A DNA stretch of 64,000 nucleotides from Telopea speciosissima (Eukaryota > Streptophyta > Magnoliopsida > Proteales > Proteaceae). The position numbers and the translations under genes were made by a program. Where the stretch lies: assembly GCF_018873765.1 (NCBI RefSeq), contig NC_057916.1, positions 25,715,001 through 25,779,000 on the forward strand. The letters run 5' to 3'. Below are positions 38,101 through 49,267 of the stretch, in pieces. Numbering within the stretch: the stretch's first letter is position 1; every line of letters begins with the position of its first letter. Under the pieces are notes generated by a model that was given only the letters and a program-made list of their open reading frames with translations, was not told where the DNA came from and searched no databases.

Positions 38101-41100
38101 AAACTAAAAGGGACATGTAGTTAGCTCTCAGACATACGTTCACCTGCACATACATCCTGATGATCCATTCTTGATAGGAACTGGACCGATAATGGGTTGG
38201 TCTCCGAAGTTTAAACAAAAAAAACCTGATATTTATCAGCCTCATCGATTTTCAGTTCACCAGTTTCAACACATTTGATCAATCCAATTGATTTCAATTT
38301 TTATTGGTTTCTTAAAACATAAAACCGAACCAAATAGTTTGTTCCAGTCGATTTTTTCATTTTGGTTTCCATTTTGACACCATAAAATAATAGATTGTCG
38401 TGGCTCCCAAGAAGACAAGGGTAGATGTTGGATGTCAATTTCATAAACGAGATGGGATGGAGCCCTCAAAATTTTTTTTTTTTTTTTTGAATTTTAAAAC
38501 TATGTTTGAAAGCCAAGAAAAAAAAAATTAAAATGAATATGAGGAGAGGGATAGACAAATTGATTATGTCATCATATTTTTTGTATTACTAATTATTATT
38601 AAAATAAAGATTTAATTTATAATAAAAAAAATTCATATGAAAAAATATTATTACTAAATATGATAATAAATTTAAATAAATTATGTATTCATCAAAATAA
38701 AATTATTTTTTATTAAAAAAAAAAGGAAAATTTTTACGTACCTCCCCTGAGGTATCACTTAATTATAAAAACACCCTTCAATTTTGGAAAATTCTACGTG
38801 CCACCTTTAGGTTCTTCAAAGTTAACACATGCCCCCATTCTGTTAGTGTAGGACTAACGATGTTAAAAACAAGGGGTGAACTGACAAAAATGCCTTTGCA
38901 AGAAAACACCATACTTATTACATTTTCCAATTGCGGAATTTTGCCTTTGAAAGTTTTTGTGATTCGTATTCGTTGATATTGTCGGCGAAATTAATTTTGA
39001 AAATTGAAATTTTATAATTTCTTAATGTAATCTGTCATTATCCAAAGCATGGTAAGCTCAGATATTCCATGGGGGAGATTTTGTGGAGAGCTATATCCTA
39101 CAGGTATGGGGTCGGGAAGAGGGGATTCCAACGCCAGCCTCATCTTCCATTCAATCGATCTCTGCTTGCTTTTCCCTCCATGGATCACTGCAGAGGATGG
39201 TGTGGGATGGGACTACACGGTGGTGTTGGTGGTAATGGTAGTAATAGGGGATGGCGGTGGTGGATACAGCAATGGTGGGTGGTGGCCTTGGCAATGGCAA
39301 AGTCACTCATTTTTTGTGTTTTTCTTGCAAGGGTATTTTTGTTAGTTCAACCCTTGTGTTTTTAGGTTGTTAGTCATACACTAACGGAATGGGAGTAAGT
39401 GTTAATTTTTATGAACCTAAAGGGGGCATACAAAATTTTTCAAAATTGAAAGATGTTTTTATAATTACGTGATACTTCAAGGGAGATACGTGAAAATTTA
39501 CCCAAAAAAACATAACAAAAACCATAAAAATATAGAAAGAAATAAATACAAACTTTCACTTAAGGTCGAATTTCAACTTTGAAAAAACTATAAAAAAAAA
39601 ATTTATCGGTAGGGTTTGGTGATTTATCCGTAGAACACTAATAACAGAACGAATTACCTGATATATATATATATATATATGTTAAAAGTGTTAAACCAAA
39701 ATTTCGTTAGTGATATATGGCTTCCGATTCACCATTCCTACACCAAAATAGAATCAACCCGCACCTAATCCGGTGGAAATTAAGTAACCGATTGACATCC
39801 CTACGGGGGAGTCTCCAACAGGAATGCAGTTCCCCAAACTTGTCGGTGCGCACATTCGTTAAGTTAGTGAGACAAACTAGGTAAATGTAACAACTAACAA
39901 CAACAGAAAGGAATATTGAGAAGAAGCCAAATATTAAATATAGCGCATAAATAGCACATAGATAGGGATTGGTTCGCTTCAGATAGTAAAGTTAACTGTG
40001 GATAGGGTTAAAGAAAAGGAAGGTTTTACTGACGACGGAGGTCACGGAATGCCTTCCATCGCAGGGCAGGGATACTCCAGTCCAGAGACTAGTGGCATTG
40101 AGGTCTCTGTGAGACACAACCCTCTTCGCAACAAAAAGACAGAGTGCAATTAATTGAGGTCTGTGATTCTGGATAATCATGCATGGACCACATACATATC
40201 CATTTTCCTTTCTCTCATATCTTGATTCAACTTGTTTTTAAAACTCTAGTCTGGGGGCCACCCACATAAAATCCCATGCTTTGATGGATGGTACACTCAC
40301 TGTCTATGTGGGTCGCAAAGTTTTACATTACATGGGGCGTATGTATCTCCATCAGATTTGTCTGGTCTACTCAAATGAAAAATAAAAATAAAATTTAAAG
40401 AGTTGTTTGGACTTTGGAATGTCAAAATAAAAATTAAAAAAAAAAAAATTTGATTGTATAATTCAAAAACATTCTCTGAAACATATCTTAAATCTATTTA
40501 AAATCATCAAACTCGTGATAGAATGAAGCAATATATATATATAATAATCTTAACCCCCAAGAAAGCAAGCAAGCAAGCAAACAAGTCCTAATTCCAGATA
40601 ACACAAGAAAAAAAGATGAGCTTTTATCATGACCATAAGTAAGATACATATGCTTTGACTACGACAGTCTGATTTCAATTGAGAAATCAAATCATGACCC
40701 CGTGGTGAGGGGGGTGGGGAAGAAATCCCGCCGATATGGTCAAGTGGTACGGTGGCGCCACTCATCACAAGGAACGCCCAGCCATCCGATGGCGCGTTGG
40801 AGAGGATCTGAATGAGTCCCTCACTACTTCACTGTCTAGTTCCTAATTGAAGACACAAGACTCCAACTGACCCTCCCGGCAGCTCCCTCTACTCTCTTAG
40901 TTTGTAATTTTTTAGAATAATATCAGAAGCATATATCAGCAAAGTTGCAGGACTCCAAAAGGGGTAAACAAATCGACCCCACCAAGCACTGGTAGGCCTC
41001 AAGCCCCGTCATCATCAACAATAACGACGGAAAAAAACAGGACAAAAGCATATATAGGAGACTCTGCTCACCTCACCTAATGTAACACCAGCCTAGTGCA

Positions 41101-41106
41101 TGTTAT

Positions 41107-41152
<46 letters not shown>

Positions 41153-41692
41153 CTTGTCCAACATACGCCCAGAAACTGACACTTTCCCCTAATCTAATCC
41201 CCCCAAGCCCCAAATTAACCCGAGTTCCTCAAAAAAGAAAAAAAGAAAGAGTTCTAATCCTCCAAGATAATAGCATTCTTCTTTATTAATTCTCCCATCC
41301 CTACCCCAAACACCACTCTAAATCAAGAAGAGCCCTTGGGGGGCTAATGGCCGGAGAAGATCCTAACCCACTTGCCCAGTTGCAGAAGAATAAAATAAAA
41401 GGATACCAAGAATAAGAAGAAGCAGAAGAAGAGAGAGAGAGAGAGATACATAGATAGATCATAATTAAAGAGATTTATAAGTTTAAACGCGGGTACCGTT
41501 AATCCAGTTCTTTGGAGGTTGAAAGTGAAAAGCGGTTCTATGGAGTGACTTGACCTTTGAGGCCTGGAGAGACTGCCACTCCGGAAATACTTTGTGAGAT
41601 GCTTCCACACACATATTATGATCACCACCATTCTCCATTCTCAGTAACAACCATGAGAATACCACAATCCCTACGTATTTCAGAATCGCCAT
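32144..41692 (-). CDS. Cell-wall invertase B (acid beta-fructofuranosidase, GH32), complete
   Basis: Seven exons on minus join in frame: 41692-41497, 34375-34367, 34248-33392, 33114-32956, 32870-32632, 32527-32437 and 32323-32144. The protein is 576 aa. Domain order and catalytic motifs match gene A: signal peptide ([17 protein letters not shown]), NDPN across the 9-nt exon, FRDPTTAW and WECPDFYP. In exon 3 I count about 33 differences from A in 285 residues, many of them charge-changing (for example [10 protein letters not shown] against [10 protein letters not shown]). Near the C-terminus B has FGARGKTC where A has FGAGGKTC. Exon 1 is 9 bp longer and exon 5 is 3 bp shorter than in A. All splice sites are GT-AG and no break is seen, so the gene is likely functional. 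Intron 1 has grown to 7.1 kb through insertions. Confidence 0.95.
34367..34375 (-). other. 9-nt mini-exon of invertase B
   Basis: Same ACCCAAATG exon as in gene A, with identical flanking TGTCAG and GTAAGG on minus, encoding the D-P-N core of the sucrose box. Confidence 0.95.
34466..37294. mobile_element. 2.83-kb insertion in intron 1 of invertase B, LTR-like content
   Basis: Intron A is continuous where B is interrupted, and B has ATACAAAGA on both sides (34457-34465 and 37295-37303), a 9-bp target-duplication-like repeat. No matching ends in inverted or direct orientation were found by eye. It contains a G-rich tract followed by TGTTGAAATTTTAAAT near 36645 and a TATAAATAG motif near 36877, which resemble a polypurine tract and LTR. 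It may therefore include an old LTR-element relic. No coding remains; the family is uncertain. Confidence 0.5.
34640..35190. repeat. Direct repeats inside the 2.83-kb insertion
   Basis: A block of about 155 bp starting GAATGTCCTTGTGA/TAATAA and containing ATGGATTATGGAATGACATT and CATTTGATTGAGAATGTG occurs near 34645-34800 and again near 35035-35185. A shorter motif (TTTAGGGTTTATCACATT) is repeated at 34586, 34604 and 34808. These are modular repeats with diverged copies. Confidence 0.7.
37690..37860 (-). mobile_element. tRNA-derived SINE (Au-like)
   Basis: On minus the sequence starts near GGCTGGGCATAACGGTTAAG, an A-box-like region, and has the B-box-like GGTTCAAAACTTG at 37810-37798. The body follows: AACAACCTTTCTTGTGAAGT, then CCTAGTAGACCCTACAATAG and GCAGGAGTCTCGTACATTG. 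This matches the layout of the widespread plant Au SINE family. It lies in B intron 1 where intron A has no counterpart. No poly(A) tail is evident; Au elements end in short T-rich tails. Confidence 0.65.
38725..39503. mobile_element. Fold-back element, family F1, in intron 1 of invertase B
   Basis: A 779-bp element with inverted repeats of about 190 bp. The left end reads GGAAAATTTTTACGTACCTC and the right end, reversed, GGGTAAATTTTCACGTATCT; similarity continues through ACACATGCCCCCATTCTGTT to the Cys-free spacer. Intron A has the uninterrupted site (TTATTAAAAAAAGCAACAAA), and B has A-runs on both sides. The inner 38915-39315 is not repeat-like: it has GGT/GGC-rich DNA encoding no family I recognise on either strand. 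It could be captured DNA. Confidence 0.75.
41111..41149. repeat. (CT)n microsatellite, intron 1 of invertase B
   Basis: About 19 CT units. The matching place in gene A has only CTCTCC, so the tract expanded or was lost after duplication. Confidence 0.9.
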
Positions 41693-44600
41693 TCTTTTTT
41701 ATCTACAAAAGAAGGAATTAGTTGTAGTGGAGATGAACGGATGAATGAAATAGGAGATCGAGCAAAACAATTCAACAACTACACCTATGAACTTATCAGG
41801 GCAATTAAGAGCACGAGTTATATAGAAAACTTACTTATGACTTATGATTTATGATTAATGAAGGGAGACAGAAAGGAACTGGAGGAGATAATTTTCCACT
41901 GACAGAGAAGGTGTGAGAAATAAACACACACACTAAGAATGTGAGAAGACATGATAAGAGGAAGAGGTTAAAACAGGGTACTGAGCCACTGACTCGTTAT
42001 TTTAGGTAGCTGACTGAGTTATGGATAACTTTGTCATTAATTCTCCTTTCTAGGGGAAATCGAGAATCCCTGGGGAAATTCAAATTCTTTCTCTCTCTCT
42101 CTCTCTCTCTCTCTAAAATTCAAATTCTAATTCTAGTTCTAGTGTTATACTCTCTTCTCCAATCCTTCTGCCGGTAAACATGTCATTTCATATCTTTCTC
42201 TTCCTTCTGCCGGTAAATCTATTATTCTTTCGGCTACGTATGAAAACTTCCCCTATTTCTTATTTAAAAAAAAAACAAAATGGAAAAAGTTTGGATATGG
42301 ACCTAACCTAGTCCCTCTGGAAGATCAGATCCATCCAGTGAACGGAATCTGGATCAATGGGGATGATGGGTCCACCGTCCACCCCAATTGCCTAAACCAG
42401 TAAGACTACTAAACACGTATTTAGTCTGATGTTAAAAGCTTACCACTTAATGGGTTGGGCATCGGACTGCTTTATTATCAAATTTCAGAGTGCAAGGGAT
42501 ATGAATGTTTTCTTTTTAGCACAGCCTTGGATCTACTTGGGACATTTGGTTGCTGTGCAACGTTGGAACCGTGAAATTCCGGCTGAGATGGTGGTGTTTT
42601 TTATGGCAGTTCTTTAATTGGGTTCGAGTGCAGAAACTGCATTGGATTGGATGTATTTTAGTAATGAGTCTCTCTTTTTCGGATGATTTTATGTTTTATT
42701 CGATTTTCAGTTATAAACCCTAAATGATTTGGAGAAGATGAGGGTAATTTGATCACGTTACTCTTTAATTTTAGTGGGTTTTCATTATAAAGGTATTTTG
42801 GTTATTAGATTCTCTTAAACTAACGTCTAATGTACTTAGACTAGAATATTGTAAAGTTTGGAAAATAGGGATGCATTTGAACTTATGGGCAATTTGAGGA
42901 GGGTATTCGATAAAAACCCTTTCAAATATGTGAACAACTAATGCTGAGTCAAGAAAGGTTTTTGAAAGGATTAATGTAGGTAATTAAGAGCAGGGGCTGG
43001 CTTGGCTCAGAAAAGGAATCAATCGTTATTAATACAACTCAACTGAAATCAAACCTTATGCCAACTCAAGCGTTATCATTAATGTCACTGTCAGTTCACA
43101 AAGGAAACATAATTAGGCAATAGATTTAATGGTGAACCATTAATAAAATGTCTGCAAATGGACATGAGATGAATGCTTAAGCTGACACATGGTTCCTGTG
43201 CCTAAACACAGGAGTTTGGGAAATTACTGTTTCACCCCCATAAAATAAAAATTCATCCATGTTGATACTCCTGCACACACCCTCATCGGCCCACGCATTG
43301 ATGCAGGGAATTGAATACGTGACCAGGTAGTAATCTTTTGTCCATTTTTTTTTTTTATCGAAGAGGTTTCCTGTAAGGCAGCATGGCCCCTATGTCAGCG
43401 CAAGGTCCAATGGAAGCATGCGCGGAAGTATCAACAAAGGTGAGATTTCTGTCTTTCATGGGGGGTGTAGAAAAACATGAACCTAAAACAATGCCAAAAA
43501 GAATGAAAATCACAACCAATCACACAATCAATCAGGGTTCGGCAAGATTGTCCACGTCCATGATGAGATGAGATTTGCTTCACTATTAATGGAGAATAGA
43601 GTTATAGCTCATCCTCACACCTCAGATTGATCAAAAAGAAAGAACCCTCGCTACAAATTTATAGTGAAATCCTGTATAGAAAATTTACGAAAAAGTTCTT
43701 GGGGCGTATTGCCCCTAAATCATCACATGAATCCCCTAGTTCATTGAGGCCCCACCAATAGTGTAGATTAGCGCGCAATTAGCCCACTTATGCAAGCAAC
43801 AGAATACATGACATCAACCCTCTCGTTACCACTCTTAATTATATGCGAGTGAGATTGACTAATGGCTAAGCCGTGGCTACCCTTTACCCGGCCCACCTCG
43901 AATTGCCTGTCCCAATTCGAATAATTATCACCTCCAATTCAGCCCTATAATTAAGTTGACGTAACCTCTAATGAGTACCCCCCACGCACCACCCTCGCCC
44001 CCTCCTCCACCATTCCCCCCCCCAAAAAAAAAGGTTTTCCTTCAGCTAGGGTGGCTAGGCAGTCCAAATTCAACCCGTATAGTTGGATCGATTGCAGGCA
44101 TCGAAGAAATCGAATCGGTTCGCTTGTCACCCGTCATACGCAACCTTAACCATGTTTTCACATAGAGACTGTTTTTAGACTCGAACCCATAACCACTCAG
44201 TCACAATGGAACAACCTTACTATTGCCCAAAGACCCACACTCTTCGGAGTGACTGGGAAAAAAAAAAATCAATGATAAAATAGTTTTTCAAATTATTTTT
44301 GGCAAAAAAATTGGGGTAAGGCCATGTACCATGCATGGTCGAGTACCAACAATGTGAAGGGACAATAGGTGACCTAAATGATTATAAGCCCCCGCTATTT
44401 GATGCAACGTAATACTCCCCTCCTATGCGGCCGTGTTTGAAAACTCTACCCTTATTTTTTGGGAGAAGAACACAGTCCAATTGCACGGCCCCTACACCAA
44501 TGTAAGGGTCAATGAGGGGACGTGCTAGGGCATTAAACAGGGGATTTTTTTATTTTGTCGGGTGCGGGATGGTAAATTCAGGTGGCTGTATCTAAGCGCA

Positions 44601-44850
44601 GGTTCTTTTCCCCAATTTTCTTTTTATTGGAGGGGAGGATCACTGCCAGGTTAGAGAAAAAGAAACCTAAAACAGTTTCTTATAAGTTTTGACCCACCAG
44701 CCCAATTAATTAAACAGGCTGGGCTGGAAATGAGTCTGGAACGTAATGTGCTAGTATTCTTTTGTAATCTCTCAGCCCAAGTACAGTTGCACAACCCAGT
44801 TGAAGCCCGTGTGCACACCCACCCAATCTTGCAATTTCAATATTTTTTTT
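41693..44850. other. Upstream flank of invertase B, no gene
   Basis: Promoter-side DNA homologous to unit A (41693-42460 and 42924-44850) with a B-only stretch at about 42460-42920. A CT tract is at 42089-42114. An LTR-like relic matching 27700-28200 lies at 43380-43815. CCCC-rich pieces near 43975-44030 match 29985-30050. No coding sequence is supported. Confidence 0.5.
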
Positions 44851-45020
44851 AGGGAAATAGTTTTCTGTACGGGAGTATGGGCTACACCAGCACTCCCATG
44901 TGTCTATCTCTCTCCTCCTCAAAACAAGGGGCAGAGATGTCTTTTCATATGGAGAGGAGAGAGATACACTCATGGGAGTGTTGGCGTAGGCCACACTCCC
45001 ATACAGAGAACTTTCTCCCT
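44851..45020. mobile_element. Hairpin MITE, family H1
   Basis: A 170-bp element that is almost entirely an inverted repeat. The left arm starts AGGGAAATAGTTTTCTGTAC and the right arm, reversed, AGGGAGAAAGTTCTCTGTAT; both continue with GGGAGT.TGG.CTAC.CCA and CACTCCCATG. T-runs flank it. Unit A lacks it at the matching T-run (about 31210), so it is a post-duplication insertion. Confidence 0.75.
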
Positions 45021-45098
45021 TTTTTTATTATAATTTGTTCGAATTCTTAGTATACATATTAAGTTAAAGGAGTTGGTTCCCTCCAATGTTAAACAAAA

Positions 45099-45234
45099 GG
45101 GAGAATGTTCTCTGTGCCGCAGTGCAACCTACGCCCAGGCACATGGGCAGCCTATGCAAGGGGCAGGGTGGTCATTGCGCCCATCCCCATGTGCCTAAGC
45201 GCAGGCTGCGCTGCGGCACAGAGAACAGCGCCCC
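45099..45234. mobile_element. Hairpin MITE, family H2
   Basis: A 136-bp GC-rich hairpin: GTTCTCTGTGCCGCAG and AGGCACATGGG occur near the left end and, inverted, near the right end. It is absent from unit A, where TGTTTAGAAAGAATATGG is uninterrupted at about 31280. Its ends resemble H1 loosely. Confidence 0.75.
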
Positions 45235-45544
45235 TAAAAAGAATATGGAAGTTATGAAGGAGCTCAACTTAAATATGGTAACATAAGCAAGGCGAATTAA
45301 ATAATCATAATTTTCAAATTGATTCTGTGATATCCTTCTTAATATAACTATAAAATAAAAAATAAAAAATAAAAAAAATTAGTAGCCATATTTGAAATGT
45401 TTCGAAGTTTGTTACACAATAATATTTGGTAGTTATTACAAAATTTTTCATTTTAGTTTTGACTTTATTTCAAACTTCCCTTTCTTTTATTTCTCATTGC
45501 TGATTTTGAAGTTTTTAAACCTTACTACTACTATGTCCTAAAAG

Positions 45545-45814
45545 TAGGGAAGTAAACGGATCGGATTCGGCTCGGATAGTGCTATATTCTCATCCGCATT
45601 CGATTAGCTTTCGGACGGATTCGGATAGTGCTATATGGATACGGACACAGATACGGATCGGATATTTTATCCGTTTACATGTAAATATAGCTTTTCGGAT
45701 AGCTATAGCCTATCCGTATCCGTATCCGTTTAGCTTTCGAACGGATTCAGATAGTGCTAAACGGATGCGGACACGGATACGGAAATGGATTTCGGCTATT
45801 CATTTACATCCCTA
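45545..45814. mobile_element. Mutator/hAT-type MITE, family M1-related
   Basis: A 270-bp element with perfect 8-bp target duplications CCTAAAAG (45537-45544 and 45815-45822). Ends are TAGGGAAGTAAACGG and, reversed, TAGGGATGTAAATG. It carries internal repeats of CGGATTCGGATAGTGCTA. Its ends and first bases (GATCGGATTCGGCTCGGA) match the 54681-55084 element. Confidence 0.8.
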
Positions 45815-46006
45815 CCTAAAAGAAAAAGAAAAAAATTTGTTTGGCCTCTCCTTGGTCATTTCTACAAGTTTTAAAAATAAAAAATAGAAAAGAGATTCAT
45901 GCTCGAGAGATTCCCCTAGACTCTGTTTTATTAGGATGGGGTGTTTTGGGTAATCGAGATGGGCACTTAATAAATGTAATGCTAGCTATGCATATAACTT
46001 TTTTCA

Positions 46007-46009
<3 letters not shown>

Positions 46010-46048
<39 letters not shown>
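46010..46048. repeat. (ATT)n microsatellite
   Basis: About 13 uninterrupted ATT units in AT-rich intergenic DNA. Confidence 0.95.
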
Positions 46049-46050
<2 letters not shown>

Positions 46051-46228
46051 TTGTAATTAATAGGATCTATTTTAATCCGATTCAACGGGAGAACTTGTGG
46101 GTTCTAATCATAGTTTTAAAAAAATTTAAAAAAGTCATTTTTTTGCCATTTCAAAAAACATTTTTGCATTTTTTGGTCGTTTTCCAAATTGATCCCAATT
46201 ATAAGGCAAAAAAAAGTCCAAACAAAGG

Positions 46229-46259
<31 letters not shown>

Positions 46260-46584
46260 AACCATTTTAAAATTTAAATGTATTTGCACTTTTTTTTAAA
46301 TGGCAATTTTAAAAAACTTAATTTTAGTACTATTTTTTTAAATAGTTTAATATTACGTAACCTTATAATTAGTACATCAAAATGATCAAATATTAATAAT
46401 TAATCAATGAGAGATGAGTTAGTCCCACAATCTAAGCCGGGGTTTTTTTTTTTTTTTTTTTGTGTATTTTTCAAATCTAAACATTTAAAATCCTTACTGT
46501 CCATTTTTTCTTTTCTTTGATTGCTACAGTGCTTTTTATACACTCTCCTTTATACCTTCCTTACATATAAACAGTGAGATCTAC

Positions 46585-47779
46585 AAATCAACTTGCTCTA
46601 TCTTCTTGTTTCCCTAATCATGTTATTAATAATATTTTGAAAATAAATATTTCAAAATCTATTGATTCTTGGAGTTGTTCCTTATCTAATTCTGGGTCGT
46701 TTTCTACTCAACCCGTGGCCAAGTTCATTTCATCAACTCAACAACCTTGCCCCATGATCACTAGATGGCGGCGATTTTTTTGGAAGATTAACATTCATCC
46801 GAGATTTAAAATGTTCTTTTGGCGTGTTTTACATGCAGGTCTACCTGTCAAAGCTACTATCTCAAAATGGATGCCCATTGAGCCTACTTGTATTTTCTGT
46901 GGTTCTTGTGATGAATCGATTTGGCATCTATTCCTGTCATGTGATTGGACTAAACATATTTAGGCATCTAGCCCTCTCGGATTAAGAACCGAACATCTAT
47001 CCAGTCATTCATTAGCACATCTGTGTGCCTCTTTCCTTTGCTCAAAAAGATTGAATAAACAATCCTTACTTTGGTTTTTTTTTCGGTCTTTATTATTACA
47101 TGCTACTTCATTTGGTTTGTAAGAAACAAAGTCGTTAAGGGATTAACCAAGGCTGAACCTATGTTGGTTCTAAGAGATGATTTTCGATGGCTTGCTGAGT
47201 TACATATTCAACCCCCATCTCATACTATACATGCCTCCTCACCATGCACACACACATCTGATGAATTGAACCAAGATTCTAACTCTGACTTGCAACTCCC
47301 TGGTTAAATTTGTGTAGGCATTTATAACCCTGATCAAAGATCAACCAGTTGGGCTTGTTCAATTTTGACAGATGACCAGGACGGTTTAACAATTGTAGGT
47401 AGACTAACAACCATTGATGTGAAGGAGGCAGAACTTTACGGACTCTTGCAGGGATGGAAAAAAGTTGTGAAGGCTAATATCCAACTCAAAGAAGTGTAGT
47501 GCTAAAACAAAGATCTCTACTCTTTATTTTATCCAAATGATAAAATACGCCTACCCTATAACTTACTTAAACATTATTTTAGTTTAGCTGAGGCAACTGC
47601 AAACGTCTCTACCGTTAATTTTAAATGGTATAGTAACAAAACCTTCTATAAATCGATTTTAGGTTTGGCTAGGTCTAGGGTCAATAACAGTTGTACTCTT
47701 CCAAATTCTAGTGATGTACATACTTCGCGTTAACTAATATAAGGGGTTTTCTCTCATCACAAAAAAAAAAAAAAAAAAG
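46585..47779 (+). mobile_element. 5'-truncated LINE (L1-type) with poly(A) tail
   Basis: A 1.2-kb non-LTR element 3' end. It has a reverse-transcriptase zinc-binding domain (FKMFFWRVLHAGLPVKATIS, then CIFCGSCDESIWHLFLSC with the C-x2-C...H...C pattern) and an RNase H-like segment (GLTIVGRLTTIDVKEAELYG). A poly(A) run is at 47761-47778. The flanks are a 15-bp target duplication with two mismatches: AACAGTGAGATCTAC (46570-46584) and AATAGTGAGATGTAC (47780-47794). The frame has several stops, for example right after the zinc-binding block, so it is dead. Upstream reverse transcriptase and ORF1 are missing, as is usual for LINE insertions. Confidence 0.85.
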
Positions 47780-47794
47780 AATAGTGAGATGTAC

Positions 47795-48265
47795 TGAAAT
47801 ATCTCTATCCTATTTTGACCATATGGGTCCATATAGATGATCCCGGTTTCTAAACCCTTATTGAGTTTAGTGTGAACATTCCTTCTTATATATAGTGCCT
47901 TTGTAGAAACTCTCTTCCCCATTTTAATTAACTATGGTTCTAACCATTTACTAAAAAAACTATGATTTCTAACCCTGCCTGGATGAAGGTTGGATACCTT
48001 ACCCTCCGACTTGGCAATGTGATAGAGCACTACTACTACTTTTGGTAACCCGGCCATCGTTTTAGTAACTTTGCATCTTTATTAATGTGTTTTTTTACTT
48101 AAAAGGGAAAACCCACCCAGATATCCTTTGCTTCTTCTATGCTTCCCTTGGGAAATTGGAAGGAGAGTTGGGTTTTGTCTTAGTAAGGGTGAAGTGAAGG
48201 TGGCAAAAAAACATTATATACCAGAAACATCATCACCTTAAACTTTGGTGGAAAAGAGGCGTTTC
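47795..48265. other. Intergenic/promoter region of the Gly-rich protein gene
   Basis: No gene. No strong TATA box can be chosen; ACATTATATACC at 48211-48222 is the best candidate, about 150 bp before the start codon of the next gene. Confidence 0.35.
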
Positions 48266-48360
48266 CGTTTGCGTTTGCGTTTGCGTTTGCGTTTGCTTTT
48301 GCGTTTGGGTTTGGGTTTGGGTTTGGGTTTGGGTTTTGAGAGAGAGAGAGAGAGAGAGAG
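48266..48360 (+). repeat. Hexanucleotide and GA repeats in the 5' UTR
   Basis: A run of CGTTTG hexamers (48266-48305) changes into GGGTTT hexamers (48306-48336) and then (GA)n (48338-48360), ending 10 bp before the ATG of the next gene. The hexamer keeps the upstream frame open as Arg-Leu and Gly-Leu repeats in the same frame as the gene, but there is no upstream in-frame ATG. Confidence 0.9.
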
Positions 48361-48370
48361 CAAAAGATCG

Positions 48371-49179
48371 ATGGAGTTGAGGTATTTAGGAGTTGTACTA
48401 CTGGTGCTGATGATGATGATGGTGCTTCTTCAGAAATCCTCCTCGGTTTCTACAGGTATTCATTAATTCCTCATAAGTTCTTCGATATCACTTATTTGAA
48501 TGTTTTTCATTAGAGAGATCGATCGAGATCCTTCTCCCTATATACTATTCTTTTTAAATAGTAAGAGATTAATATTCTTTGGTGAATCATAAGATCAATC
48601 GATACTGTGCGACTCTTTTTTGGATGATCGAGTTTGATCTCAAGAAACAAACACAAAACACAAAACACAAATCACAGATAGAGATTGAGAGGATGAAACA
48701 CAATCAATTAATTACGCACTGTTTCAAACTTTGTCGATTAATTAGAACTTCTATCTATATGAGTCCTCGCTCAGAATATTGATCGATTAAACAGAACAGA
48801 TCAGAGAATAACTACTTTATAAAGGAATAAAACTTTACCTTTACTCTCTCTGTCTCATTAAATTCTAAATGGAGTTGTTTCATTGGATGTTTATGAAATC
48901 AAGTTGAGTATCGTATCGTTGTAGATTTACAATATATATACGCACAATAATATTACTTTCCATCCAGGATAGAATTAATACTTCAGCGAATTGATCCTTC
49001 TGCTACTTGCAATCTCTCTCTCTCTCTCCCCCAAAGTCCAAAAGAATGAAAGAAAGTGGAGGGAGCACTCCTTTCGATCTGCATCGATCGTCTGTTGGTA
49101 CTTAGATTCTAAAGTCATTCATAGCATGCATTGGGTGGGTGATCTGATCCAGATAGAATAGGATCCCTTTCAAAGGATT

Positions 49180-49267
<88 letters not shown>

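Larger units (their letters stand above)
31376..45330. repeat. Tandem segmental duplication, unit B
   Basis: Second unit of the tandem duplication, about 13.95 kb, starting with TTTAATATTTGCTGGTCTCC and ending near 45328. It carries invertase gene B and the homologous upstream blocks in the same order as unit A. The junction between the units at about 31375 is intact: the right edge of A (AGTTATGAAGGAGCTCAACT) passes directly into the left edge of B. It is shorter than A because it lacks the A-specific 18.7-26.9 kb and 28.2-29.8 kb stretches, despite its own insertions. Confidence 0.85.

Noticed and set aside
11385-45330. Assembly artefact explaining the duplicated invertases
   Set aside because: The copies differ at many coding sites and by several insertions of different families, so they are true separate loci rather than a misjoined repeat; haplotype mis-assembly cannot be excluded but is unlikely given the direct junction at about 31375.
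48306-48336. Interstitial telomere repeat
   Set aside because: The hexamer is GGGTTT, not the plant heptamer TTTAGGG, and it grades into CGTTTG hexamers, so it is simple-sequence expansion.
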